This document shows positions 52,280-60,271 of a stretch of DNA of 64,000 bases, one piece after another. Every line of letters starts with the position of its first letter. Positions within the stretch are counted from its first letter, which is position 1. The stretch is from NCBI RefSeq assembly GCF_008808095.1, contig NZ_CP023397.1, forward strand, positions 186,001 to 250,000, read 5' to 3'. Position numbers and translations under genes: made by a program. Below the pieces are notes generated by a model. It made no database searches and was not told the DNA's origin. It saw only the letters and a program-made list of their open reading frames with translations. The DNA is from Pseudoalteromonas ruthenica (GTDB lineage: Bacteria; Pseudomonadota; Gammaproteobacteria; Enterobacterales; Alteromonadaceae).

Positions 52280-53380
52280 TTACTCCTGTACCACGGTTAA
52301 TTTCATGTAGGCGTTATTAAAGCGGCCGCTTTCCGGCACCATACAGATAATGGTATCGCCTACGCTATACTGCTGAGTGCGGCGAAATTCATCGAGCATA
52401 ATAAAAATAGAGGCGCAGCCGGTGTTGCCGCGTTCATACAAGTTGGTGTACCACTTATGCTCGGGAATATGACAGCCAGCGCGCTTAAGCATGTCGAAGA
52501 TGGGCTGGCGAAAATAGTCGGATGAGTAGTGACACAGCAAATGGTCTATCTCGTCAACCTGGACACGGCCTTGGTCTAATAGCCGTAAAAAGCCATCCAC
52601 GCCCAGTTTGACGATGTTATCGAGTAAGCGCACATCTTGGCGTAATAAGATAGCCCCTGCGGCCTCGGCATCGCGATAGCTCGGGTAATCCTGCCATGGC
52701 TTAGTGCTTTTATCCGCCGTACCCACCGACATACACACGGGATAGGCATCGGCGTGCGAAAAACTGCGGATCCACTCTATTTTAAAGCAGGTGCCACGGG
52801 GTTGGCGCTCGAGCATGAGGGCGCCCGCGCCATCGGAGAGCATCCAGCGTAAAAACTCGGCGTTAAAATCTAGCTGCGCGTCTGCCGCCTCATAACGACT
52901 GGCTTTGAACAGCCGCGAGGTGAGCTCACTGGCGACCACCATGGCCGATTCGTGCTCGCCAGCCAACAGTTGTAAATAGGCATTCTTTAATGCCATTAAG
53001 CTGCTCGAGCAAATGCCGTGACTGGAGTGGATTTCTACATCACTGAGTGCCATTTCGGCTTGCACCATAGAGGCAAACCCGGGCAACACCAAATCACCTT
53101 GGCTGGTGGCTGCGCACAATAAGCCAAGTTGATGTTTATCTAGGTAGCTTTGCGCAAGGCAGTCGGCACCCGCTTTAGCGGCCATTTCGGCGTTAGAAAT
53201 CGTGGTGTTGTGATCGCTATCAATGGCGTAATGGCGTGTTTTAATACCATTGGATTGTAAAATGCGCTTTTTTAGGCGGCTTGCTTTGCCGTGCACATAA
53301 CCCAGAAGCGGCTCAATTTGGTCATTATTAATGGCCGGGCCCGGCAAGTGGAAACCCGTGCTGGTGATATAAACGCTCAC
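52280..53380 (-). CDS. KAS III-like ketosynthase (StlD/DarB-like)
   Basis: A 366-aa condensing enzyme of the thiolase fold. The Cys-His-Asn triad is complete: C124 in SSHGICSSSLMA, H284 in LLCHYSSDYF, N319 in LYERGNTGCASI. The length and the HGICSS context resemble the StlD/DarB branch, which builds dialkylresorcinols and cyclohexanediones from two acyl chains, more than housekeeping FabH (about 317 aa). No darA/stlC-type partner, ACP or aromatase gene is adjacent, so the product is not a known dialkylresorcinol by context. It begins 1 base after the stop of the membrane-protein gene and is followed after 2 bases by the diiron-oxidase candidate. Confidence 0.82.
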   Translation of the reverse strand: MSVYITSTGFHLPGPAINNDQIEPLLGYVHGKASRLKKRILQSNGIKTRHYAIDSDHNTTISNAEMAAKAGADCLAQSYLDKHQLGLLCAATSQGDLVLPGFASMVQAEMALSDVEIHSSHGICSSSLMALKNAYLQLLAGEHESAMVVASELTSRLFKASRYEAADAQLDFNAEFLRWMLSDGAGALMLERQPRGTCFKIEWIRSFSHADAYPVCMSVGTADKSTKPWQDYPSYRDAEAAGAILLRQDVRLLDNIVKLGVDGFLRLLDQGRVQVDEIDHLLCHYSSDYFRQPIFDMLKRAGCHIPEHKWYTNLYERGNTGCASIFIMLDEFRRTQQYSVGDTIICMVPESGRFNNAYMKLTVVQE

Positions 53381-53381
53381 G

Positions 53382-53939
53382 TTAAAGTCCTTTCAAACTG
53401 CTGCGCAAGCAGCGAATATTTTCTTCTAAATAAGGGAACACACACAGCACCGCCATAAAGGTTAAGTAAGCGGGTAAGAACCAAGAGCCACCATGAGGGT
53501 ATTCCATCGGGGTAAGCTGCATTTGGCCTTGCCAATTGAGGGTGACTAAATCGACCACCACCGGCCAATTAACTACTGCGATGAGCGCCAACATATAAAG
53601 CGGCAAGGTCGCCAGGTAACTGTGTGCATGCATCTCCCATATGCTGATGTGGCGCTTACCGGTCGCGTACGAGACATCCCAATGGGCCACCACCTCGTGC
53701 AGCAGCCAAGCGGCAAAGCATATCAGCAGCACCAAGACATTTACGCGATATAGCAAACACATCAGAATAGGGATACCCACTTGGATGCCCATCACCGAGT
53801 GCATTAATGACTCTTTTAACCCAGAGGTGTGTTCGATATCGGTTGCGCGGTGACAACACCAGTCAATGAAGCCGGCAATGCCCCACAGCGGCAAAAAAAC
53901 GAAGAGTAAGAGGTTGATCAGTATCTGTGCAGTATCCAT
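53382..53939 (-). CDS. His-rich integral membrane protein heading the ketosynthase operon
   Basis: A 185-aa protein with about five hydrophobic segments and several His/Asp/Glu clusters at their edges: GFIDWCCHRATDIEHTSGLKESLMH (about 21-45), WLLHEVVAHWDVSYA (about 78-92) and ISIWEMHAHSYLATLP. Repeated HxxxH-like spacing at membrane borders recalls membrane diiron enzymes (desaturase/hydroxylase type), although the canonical eight-His pattern is not complete. ATG at 53939 preferred to the GTG three codons upstream because AAGGAAG is better spaced. Probably a membrane-bound oxidising or anchoring component of the pathway; I recognise no named family. Confidence 0.7.
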   Translation of the reverse strand: MDTAQILINLLLFVFLPLWGIAGFIDWCCHRATDIEHTSGLKESLMHSVMGIQVGIPILMCLLYRVNVLVLLICFAAWLLHEVVAHWDVSYATGKRHISIWEMHAHSYLATLPLYMLALIAVVNWPVVVDLVTLNWQGQMQLTPMEYPHGGSWFLPAYLTFMAVLCVFPYLEENIRCLRSSLKGL

Positions 53940-54008
53940 AGCGTTCACACTTCCTTGTTAGGAAGCAAAGATTACCACAGCAGATAAAGGCGGAACAAAT
54001 ATTCGTGT

Positions 54009-54467
54009 TTAACGGCTGTTATGTGCAAGCGCTAACGCGAGTGTGCGGATCTCTTGCGCGTTACTGGCAGACCAGGCTTTGTCGCAGGCTTGATTGGCAT
54101 CAAGCCACAGGTAACTAAGGTGCTCGTCGGCGGCCAGTTGGATTGGATAACGCTTGGGCAAGCACAATGAGAATACATACTCGGTATTCACCGTTGCCCC
54201 CGGTTGATAGCGATAGCGCCATTGTTCGCGGATAGCGTAACGGTGGCAGCGCTGTTCATCCACCAGCCTGAGTTGCTGTTGGCTAATATCAATGCCGGTT
54301 TCTTCGAACACTTCGCGAGCTGCGGTAGCACAGGGGAGCTCACCCTCATCAATACCGCCGGTAACCGATTGCCAAAATTCAGGGTCATCAGCGCGTTGTA
54401 GTAACAGAAATTCGCCCTCGAGGGTGTAGATAACCACGAGTACAGAGTAAGGTTGGCGTAGGCTCAT
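54009..54467 (-). CDS. nudB: Nudix hydrolase, dihydroneopterin triphosphate pyrophosphatase type
   Basis: A 152-aa Nudix protein resembling E. coli NudB (150 aa), which removes pyrophosphate from dihydroneopterin triphosphate in folate synthesis. The Nudix box G-x5-E-x7-R-E-x2-E-E-x-G is complete in GGIDEGELPCATAAREVFEETGI (about 37-59). The N-terminus RQPYSVLVVIYTLEGEFLLLQRADDPEFWQSVTGG and the C-terminal EHLSYLWLDANQA are typical of the NudB branch. The start was set at the ATG at 54467; the frame extends to a TTG at 54485. No other folate genes are adjacent. Confidence 0.85.
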   Translation of the reverse strand: MSLRQPYSVLVVIYTLEGEFLLLQRADDPEFWQSVTGGIDEGELPCATAAREVFEETGIDISQQQLRLVDEQRCHRYAIREQWRYRYQPGATVNTEYVFSLCLPKRYPIQLAADEHLSYLWLDANQACDKAWSASNAQEIRTLALALAHNSR

Positions 54468-54548
54468 ATTCGTTGATAACTGCAATTAAAAGCACAGGGT
54501 GCATTAAGATTTAAGTGTTGTCTATGGTGCTGATACGTAGACCAACGC

Positions 54549-56498
54549 CTAGTCGCTCACAACGCAATTACGACCCTGATGCTTGCCCTGATACAAACAA
54601 TTGTCTGCTTGCTTTAAAAGTGCCCCGGGGTGGGCGGTGGTTTGCTCAGTAGAGGCAACACCTATCGTGGTGGTCACCGAAATGCTGTGTTCGTGCACTT
54701 GAATATGGCAATGCTCCACCTGGCGGCGTACTTTTTCTGCCACATGGCGTGCTTGTGCCAAGGATGTATTGGGTAAAATGACACTGAACTCTTCACCGCC
54801 AATGCGAGCAAAAATATCGTACTTACGTAAAATGGCGCTGATCTGCATGGTGGCCTCTTTGAGCACAATGTCACCGGCATGGTGGCCATATTGGTCATTA
54901 ATCTGTTTGAATAAATCAAAGTCGATGATCATTAGCGATACATGGGTACCATCTCGCTCTGCGCGAGCTAGTTGCTGCTGCAATTGTTCATTGAAATGAC
55001 GGCGATTATACAGTCCGGTGAGTGGGTCGGTTGTTGATTCGCGCAGTAAAGTGAGCTCCAAGCTTTTACGATCGGTAATATCAATCACCATGCCAGACCA
55101 TAACACTGTGCCATCGAGCTGGTGCTTGGGAATAGCATGGGCAAATAACCATTTCTCTTCATTGTCTTCAAGCTCCACTTTAAACTCGCACTCCCAGTCA
55201 TCCAGGCTTTGCGCGGAATTTAAAATAGAACGTACCACCCGCTGACGATCGTCGTGGGCGATTTTGGTAAGCAACGAGGCGGGGTCCTGTTGCACTGCTT
55301 CGGGTGCGACTTCAAAGATGCGCGTACATCCCTCGCTTATGTAAGGGAAGTGCCAAGAGCGTTCAGCCGTTAGCGCAAATTGATAAATCATTCCCGGAAG
55401 CACTTGTGCAAACGCATCCAGTCGATTCGAGAGGCTGACATTTTCGCTTTTATCGGTGAGCGAGCCCACTAAATAATCCTGGCCATTATTCGCCGTGGTT
55501 TGCATGCGTTGGCTGTACTCAGTAAGCCAAATATAATAGCCGTCTTTGTGGCGAAACCGAAAGTCGGATTTAAACACCCCTTGTGCCCCTTCTTTGCGCC
55601 AGTGGCGGGTTTGTGTGTCCTGTGCATCTAAATCCTCAGGATGAATATGTTCGCGCCACCAGTGCGGGCTTTGTACGAAATTTATGCGGTTATAGCCGGT
55701 AATGTGGCTTATCTGCGAAGAAATAAAACTAAAACAACAAGGCTCATCAAAGGGGGCTTTGTAAATAGCGGCAGGGACACTGTCGATGATGGTTTTAAGC
55801 TCGTTTCTTACTTGCGTGAGCTGCTCCAAGTCATGCACACGTTGGGTTATATCGATATGAGTGCCAGAGATCCACTCGGGTTTGTCATCTGCGGTGCGGG
55901 TCACCACTTTGCCGCAATCTCGAACCCAAACCCAATGACCCTGCTTGTGCTTCATGCGCACATCACATTGATAAACAGGGTCTTCACCGCTGAAATGGCG
56001 GTCAAAGGCAGCATCTGATGCGTGTAAGTCCTCAGGATGGGCGTAGAGCAGCCAAGTATCAATTGAAATGGGTGAAAGCTCATCCAAGGTATAACCAATA
56101 ATATTGGCCCAGCGCTCATTTAACACAACCTCACCGGTTTGCATATTCCACTCCCACGTGCCGGCTTGAGTGCCCTCGATTAAGGCCTCCAAACGCTCAG
56201 CATTGGAGCGCTGTCGATAACCCTCAAAATGTTCGCTTAATGAGACCACTAAACTACTCTGATTACCCTGACACCACTGCGCTTTAGCAATAAAAGTACG
56301 CTGTTCAAGCTCAACTTGCAGGGTAATGTAAGGGGCCTGCTTGCAAAACGTGGTGAACACACACACATCTTGTTTATTAAAAAATGAAAAATCATCAAAA
56401 TGCAGACCTACATAGCGCTCAAGCTGAGCGGGGTGCGCAGCGCTGCAAACTCCTTGCGAGTCGAAAATAAGCAGTGATGTGTGCGACTGTGTCTGCAA
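54549..56498 (-). CDS. PAS-PAS-PAS-GGDEF diguanylate cyclase
   Basis: A 649-aa cytoplasmic sensor enzyme making c-di-GMP. Three PAS/PAC units lie at about 98-225 (TWEWNMQTGEVVLNERWANIIGYT, ending ISGTHIDITQR), 230-355 and 360-480, followed by the GGDEF domain (about 485-649) with the active motif GGEEF at 567-571. An RxxD inhibitory site (RKYD) lies five residues before it, so product inhibition is likely, unlike the cyclase at 14945. There is no membrane segment. The frame opens at a TTG at 56519, but GAAGGAGG lies just before the TTG at 56498, which is the better start. Confidence 0.88.
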   Translation of the reverse strand: MQTQSHTSLLIFDSQGVCSAAHPAQLERYVGLHFDDFSFFNKQDVCVFTTFCKQAPYITLQVELEQRTFIAKAQWCQGNQSSLVVSLSEHFEGYRQRSNAERLEALIEGTQAGTWEWNMQTGEVVLNERWANIIGYTLDELSPISIDTWLLYAHPEDLHASDAAFDRHFSGEDPVYQCDVRMKHKQGHWVWVRDCGKVVTRTADDKPEWISGTHIDITQRVHDLEQLTQVRNELKTIIDSVPAAIYKAPFDEPCCFSFISSQISHITGYNRINFVQSPHWWREHIHPEDLDAQDTQTRHWRKEGAQGVFKSDFRFRHKDGYYIWLTEYSQRMQTTANNGQDYLVGSLTDKSENVSLSNRLDAFAQVLPGMIYQFALTAERSWHFPYISEGCTRIFEVAPEAVQQDPASLLTKIAHDDRQRVVRSILNSAQSLDDWECEFKVELEDNEEKWLFAHAIPKHQLDGTVLWSGMVIDITDRKSLELTLLRESTTDPLTGLYNRRHFNEQLQQQLARAERDGTHVSLMIIDFDLFKQINDQYGHHAGDIVLKEATMQISAILRKYDIFARIGGEEFSVILPNTSLAQARHVAEKVRRQVEHCHIQVHEHSISVTTTIGVASTEQTTAHPGALLKQADNCLYQGKHQGRNCVVSD

Positions 56499-56747
56499 AG
56501 TGCCTCCTTCCTCAGCCAAAACAATGACCTATTTAAGGTACCGATACTTTAGAGTGTATTTATTTCGATAGCTCATACAAAAGTATAGGCTAATTATTAA
56601 AAGCTATTTATTTTTAGTGCGTTACTAGATTAAAAAATGAGAAAACCGCAATATTTTTGCCCCCAATACGTTTAGCTTGGGTTCATTGGCGTACATTTAC
56701 AGTAAAGTTATTGCGAAATGGTCAACAGACCAATTAAGGAGGTTGTT

Positions 56748-57110
56748 ATGCGACTGACAGCTTTATGCTTAACTACGTTACTGGCCGGTGCCCTTCCTAT
56801 GAGTGAGGCAATGGCTAAGCCTGAACACTTCACGCCCCCAGGCCATGCGAAGAAAATGCACCACGGCAAAAAACATAAGCACAAACACAAAGAGCGCTAT
56901 GAGCGCCATCATCACTGTGATCATTACAGCCATAGATACGACGATGACTACTGGCGTATAGGCCGACATATTGATTATGACGTATACCGTCATGGCAAAG
57001 TTCTGAGGCGCGACCGCCATGGCCACGTAATTGTGGATATGCACGGTGATGTGTTCCGGCTATTAGAGAACAGCCTAGAAATAGTCGAGATTATCAGCCG
57101 GAGACATTAA
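56748..57110 (+). CDS. His-rich periplasmic protein (RcnB-like)
   Basis: A 120-aa exported protein. The signal peptide (MRLTALCLTTLLAGALPMSEAMA) precedes a His/Lys-rich stretch (HAKKMHHGKKHKHKHKERYERHHHCDHYSHRYDDDYW, about 34-70) with one Cys, then a small domain DYDVYRHGKVLRRDRHGHVIVDMHGDVFRLLENSLEIVEII that resembles the RcnB/DUF1236 type of nickel/cobalt-homeostasis proteins. It could buffer divalent metals in the periplasm. AAGGAGG precedes the ATG at 56748, which gives the signal peptide. A small TGGTC-AACA-GACCA hairpin lies just before the ribosome site and could modulate translation. Confidence 0.75.
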   Translation: MRLTALCLTTLLAGALPMSEAMAKPEHFTPPGHAKKMHHGKKHKHKHKERYERHHHCDHYSHRYDDDYWRIGRHIDYDVYRHGKVLRRDRHGHVIVDMHGDVFRLLENSLEIVEIISRRH

Positions 57111-57126
57111 AAAACTGGGCGACAGA

Positions 57127-57148
57127 AGCGCCCTGTAAAGGGCGTTTT
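57127..57148 (+). terminator. Terminator after the His-rich protein gene
   Basis: An 8-base stem with one G-U pair (AAGCGCCC / GGGCGTTT, TGTAAA loop) ends in TTTT. It isolates the dpt operon from upstream transcription. Confidence 0.65.
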
Positions 57149-57334
57149 GACTTCCTCTAAAACCCTATTGTTATATCCTGTAATGCCATCGAACGAACCT
57201 TTTCATTAATCTTTCCATTTTTGAGCCTTTTGGTATCCACCCTGTTATATCGTCAAATAGTCTGATTCATAACGTGTTCAGATTGACTTTGTGAATACAA
57301 ACATTATTGTTGTTCAAAGAGTTATAAACCAAGG

Positions 57335-57360
57335 AGCGGTTAGTTAACCTGTTAACCGCT
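57335..57360 (+). promoter_or_regulatory. Inverted repeat just upstream of dptF
   Basis: An 8-base perfect inverted repeat, AGCGGTTA (57335-57342) with TAACCGCT (57353-57360), lies 16 bases before the dptF start. The enclosed GTTAACCTGT adds a second overlapping dyad (GTTAAC). It may be a repressor site or an mRNA hairpin controlling the restriction genes. The preceding 225 bases back to 57111 hold only the terminator and AT-rich promoter DNA. Confidence 0.5.
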
Positions 57361-57376
57361 TCACAAAGGTATTCGT

Positions 57377-58969
57377 ATGCGGTTAAAAGAAGCACTTAGT
57401 GTTCTGTCAAAATCATCTCCCTACGCAGTGTCAACCGAGAGAAGCCAAGACAAGCAAACCCTGCTGGATGAAATCAAATCATATCTTTACATCGAGATGC
57501 CAATCGAAAGGAGAGTTGATGAGGTAATTTCTTCATTTGGTGCAAACGACAAAAAAATGCTTTTCTTGTGTGGAAGTAGTGGGGATGGCAAGTCAGAGCT
57601 ACTAACAAAAGCGAAGCAAAAATACGGTAGCCGAGTTAAGTTTCATTTAGATGCTACTCACAGTTTCGATCCTCACGGAACTGCAATCCAAACCTTAGAT
57701 AAAGTTTTTGGCGAATTCGAGGCAGAAAATAGCCCTTTGGTAGTTGGCATAAACACAGGCATGATGGGGAATTATGCTGAAGAAGGGAGTAATGAAAGGA
57801 TTCGACAAGCCCTAAAAACATATCTAAATGACAAACAAGCTCCGAACGACAGTGGCATTTACTTTGTAAGTTTTGAAGATTATCCAAAGTTTGAAATTCG
57901 TGAACATGATTATAGCTCTGAGTTTGCAACTAGCTTACTTGCTAGGATCACTCAGCAAGATGACAACATTATTCGTCAGCTCGTTGAAAAAGAGAAAGAA
58001 TACGGTAGTGCTCAATCAAAAAGGTTAGTTACAAATTATGAGCTTTTGAGCTTGCCTTCAGTGCAAAAGGTGATTGTTGACCTGCTGTTTAAAGCTCGTC
58101 TTATGCGAGACCAGTTTCTAACAGCTAGAGCTCTACTGGATTTTATTCACGAACTGTTACTTGGTAAAGGTTATTTATTTGATAATTTGTTTGCGGGCGG
58201 AGGCAACGAGCTTGCAAATAAGATTGAGGGGTTTGATCCGGCACACCTGAGAACCAAACAAATTGATCGTTTTATCTTATGTTTAGACCTCAATTTGCCA
58301 AACCCTGAGTTTACGGCTTTTAAAGAAGTTTCTAGCGATTTCGGAATAACAAAAATATCTAGCGCGGCTCAGTATTTGCGCCTTTTTTACGTGCTTAGGC
58401 ATTCAGACTTCGCGAATAACTTCCATCTTCAATTTAATCCTGATTTTAACGAAAGCTTGGTAGAAAAATATATAAGTGTATTCAGATTACACAAACAGTA
58501 CCTGGGTACAGCTGAGCAAAAAAGTGAGCTCAAATCCTTCTATCGAGATATCTTGATTTCGGCTGTTCGTAGCTATATCAACAGAAACGCACCTAGGCTA
58601 GGTAAAAGGTACTTTTTACTTTCAGACTTTGGTGATTATCAAGTAGCAGCGCCTGCCGATTTAGCGATGGACGCTAAGGCAATAGCTAACAACAGCACCA
58701 CTAGTAACGCGTTTTTCAACGCTAGATTAAAGCTAAAAGACAAGCAATTTTGCCTGCCAATCAATATTAACCTATTGTCTCTTTTGATAAATATCAATAA
58801 CGGTTATCGCCCAAATAAACATGACAAAGATTCAGTTATCCTACTTGATGAATTGGCAAATGAAGTAGTTCAAGCGGCTAAGTCTGCCGATGAGTTGATT
58901 ATCACTGGTGGCGGGAAAAAGTATGAACTGGAGCTTGATGATGACGAAATTGTGGTGAATGAGGGATAA
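57377..58969 (+). CDS. dptF: DNA phosphorothioation-dependent restriction protein DptF
   Basis: A 530-aa P-loop protein of the Dpt/DndFGH restriction complex, which attacks DNA lacking the phosphorothioate mark set by DndABCDE. Walker A GSSGDGKS is at 66-73; FLCGSSGDGKSELLTKAK is the DptF hallmark. SGIYFVSFEDYPKF (about 158-171) is typical of the family and may include Walker B. The C-terminus is Asp/Glu-rich. Length and order (F, G, H) match known dpt operons. It is AT-rich compared with the chromosome to its left, consistent with horizontal acquisition. The ATG has AAAGGT upstream. Confidence 0.9.
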   Translation: MRLKEALSVLSKSSPYAVSTERSQDKQTLLDEIKSYLYIEMPIERRVDEVISSFGANDKKMLFLCGSSGDGKSELLTKAKQKYGSRVKFHLDATHSFDPHGTAIQTLDKVFGEFEAENSPLVVGINTGMMGNYAEEGSNERIRQALKTYLNDKQAPNDSGIYFVSFEDYPKFEIREHDYSSEFATSLLARITQQDDNIIRQLVEKEKEYGSAQSKRLVTNYELLSLPSVQKVIVDLLFKARLMRDQFLTARALLDFIHELLLGKGYLFDNLFAGGGNELANKIEGFDPAHLRTKQIDRFILCLDLNLPNPEFTAFKEVSSDFGITKISSAAQYLRLFYVLRHSDFANNFHLQFNPDFNESLVEKYISVFRLHKQYLGTAEQKSELKSFYRDILISAVRSYINRNAPRLGKRYFLLSDFGDYQVAAPADLAMDAKAIANNSTTSNAFFNARLKLKDKQFCLPININLLSLLININNGYRPNKHDKDSVILLDELANEVVQAAKSADELIITGGGKKYELELDDDEIVVNEG

Positions 58970-58972
58970 CTG

Positions 58973-60271
58973 ATGCCATTGATAGATGATTTAAAGCCAA
59001 AAAATAACAGTGCAGCTAGCTTTTTTCCGGTGACAACTAATAACTCGAATAATAAGTATGACTGGGACAGTGTTGTCGGATTTTTTATAAAAACGCTACA
59101 TAGCCTAGAACTTGCAGATCAAATAAAAGCGATAGAGGATTTTCAAGCACTGTGTAAAGCCCAGATTGAACCAAAATTAGATGGCGAATCATTCTGGCCT
59201 ATAATAGAAAAAATGTATTTTGATAGTGGTCAAGTATTGAAGATCGCTCCAGAGATGCAAGCATTAAAAGTTTTGGATAGTGAGGCTAGTAGCGCTGGAG
59301 ATGAACGACTTAACACCATGTTTGTGAACCTAATGGGTGAGTTAGCGCTAACTGAAAAACCAATAACCCATCTAAACTTTTTAGAGCGAGAAATAAAACA
59401 GATCTTTGACTCGCCATTGGTTACCAAATCTAACAAAAAAACTCGCAAACAACATGCTGCCTATGTGCCCCAAATTGCAAAGCAATTTCAAAACGACTTA
59501 AATTTTTTAGTAGGTTATCCAGAACAATTTCAACTCAGCATTAAGTCTTTACTGAAGTTATATGGTTTCTTATATACAGCCCAGCTGTCGCTCAATATCA
59601 AAGGCTGGGCAAACGAACCCAGTATCAAGCCATGCTTTTTTATTCTTGATAGCGAAAAAGCCAGCAAAGAGCGCACTAAGCTGAAGTTACATGGACATAA
59701 ACAGGTTGTTGAATCGAGTTATTCGCTATTTCCTTTGTTATCACTCAATGAAAGCTTGCAAGATAGCAAAGGCATCGTTGTACCTCTTTGGCAATTAGTG
59801 CAGGAGCTTACTGAGGCAGATATCGACAAGCTAAACCAATATGCCCAAGACTTTTACGAAGACCGTAAGCTCACCAGTAAATTGCAACCAGCCTGTGACG
59901 TGCAAAGCGCAATAACCATGTTGTCGAACTTGTTTAGAGAGCAATTTAAAAAAGGGACTTCTCGAGAAGCGGCTTTCAATAAGTTTGTAAATGGCACCCG
60001 GGAAACCTTCATAAAACCATTTGAGCAAAGCAGAGGGCCGGCGGGATCGTTTTTAGTCCTAAACCAGGATTACCTACTACTTCTGACGAACCTCGCCATA
60101 GGCGAAAGAGAGCGCTTAAGGTTACATGAGTTATTAATTGAATTTCAAAAGAGAGGCGTATTCTTCGATAAAAGCAGTGAAGAGTGTTTAATCGAACTGT
60201 TTGAGCGTATGGGTAATGTAGAGCGAATGAGTGACAGCGGGGATGCAGTGTATGTCAAAAAAACGATATGA
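58973..60271 (+). CDS. dptG: DNA phosphorothioation-dependent restriction protein DptG
   Basis: A 432-aa helical protein, the second subunit of the Dpt restriction complex. It begins MPLIDDLKPKNNSAASFFPVTTNNSNNKYDWDSVVGFF, a recognisable DptG start, and contains LKLYGFLYTAQLSLNI (about 198-213) and FLVLNQDYLLLLTNLAIGERERLRLHELL (about 360-388). There is no known catalytic motif. It begins 3 bases after the dptF stop and overlaps dptH by 20 bases, so all three genes are translationally coupled. The identification relies heavily on its place between dptF and dptH. Confidence 0.87.
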   Translation: MPLIDDLKPKNNSAASFFPVTTNNSNNKYDWDSVVGFFIKTLHSLELADQIKAIEDFQALCKAQIEPKLDGESFWPIIEKMYFDSGQVLKIAPEMQALKVLDSEASSAGDERLNTMFVNLMGELALTEKPITHLNFLEREIKQIFDSPLVTKSNKKTRKQHAAYVPQIAKQFQNDLNFLVGYPEQFQLSIKSLLKLYGFLYTAQLSLNIKGWANEPSIKPCFFILDSEKASKERTKLKLHGHKQVVESSYSLFPLLSLNESLQDSKGIVVPLWQLVQELTEADIDKLNQYAQDFYEDRKLTSKLQPACDVQSAITMLSNLFREQFKKGTSREAAFNKFVNGTRETFIKPFEQSRGPAGSFLVLNQDYLLLLTNLAIGERERLRLHELLIEFQKRGVFFDKSSEECLIELFERMGNVERMSDSGDAVYVKKTI

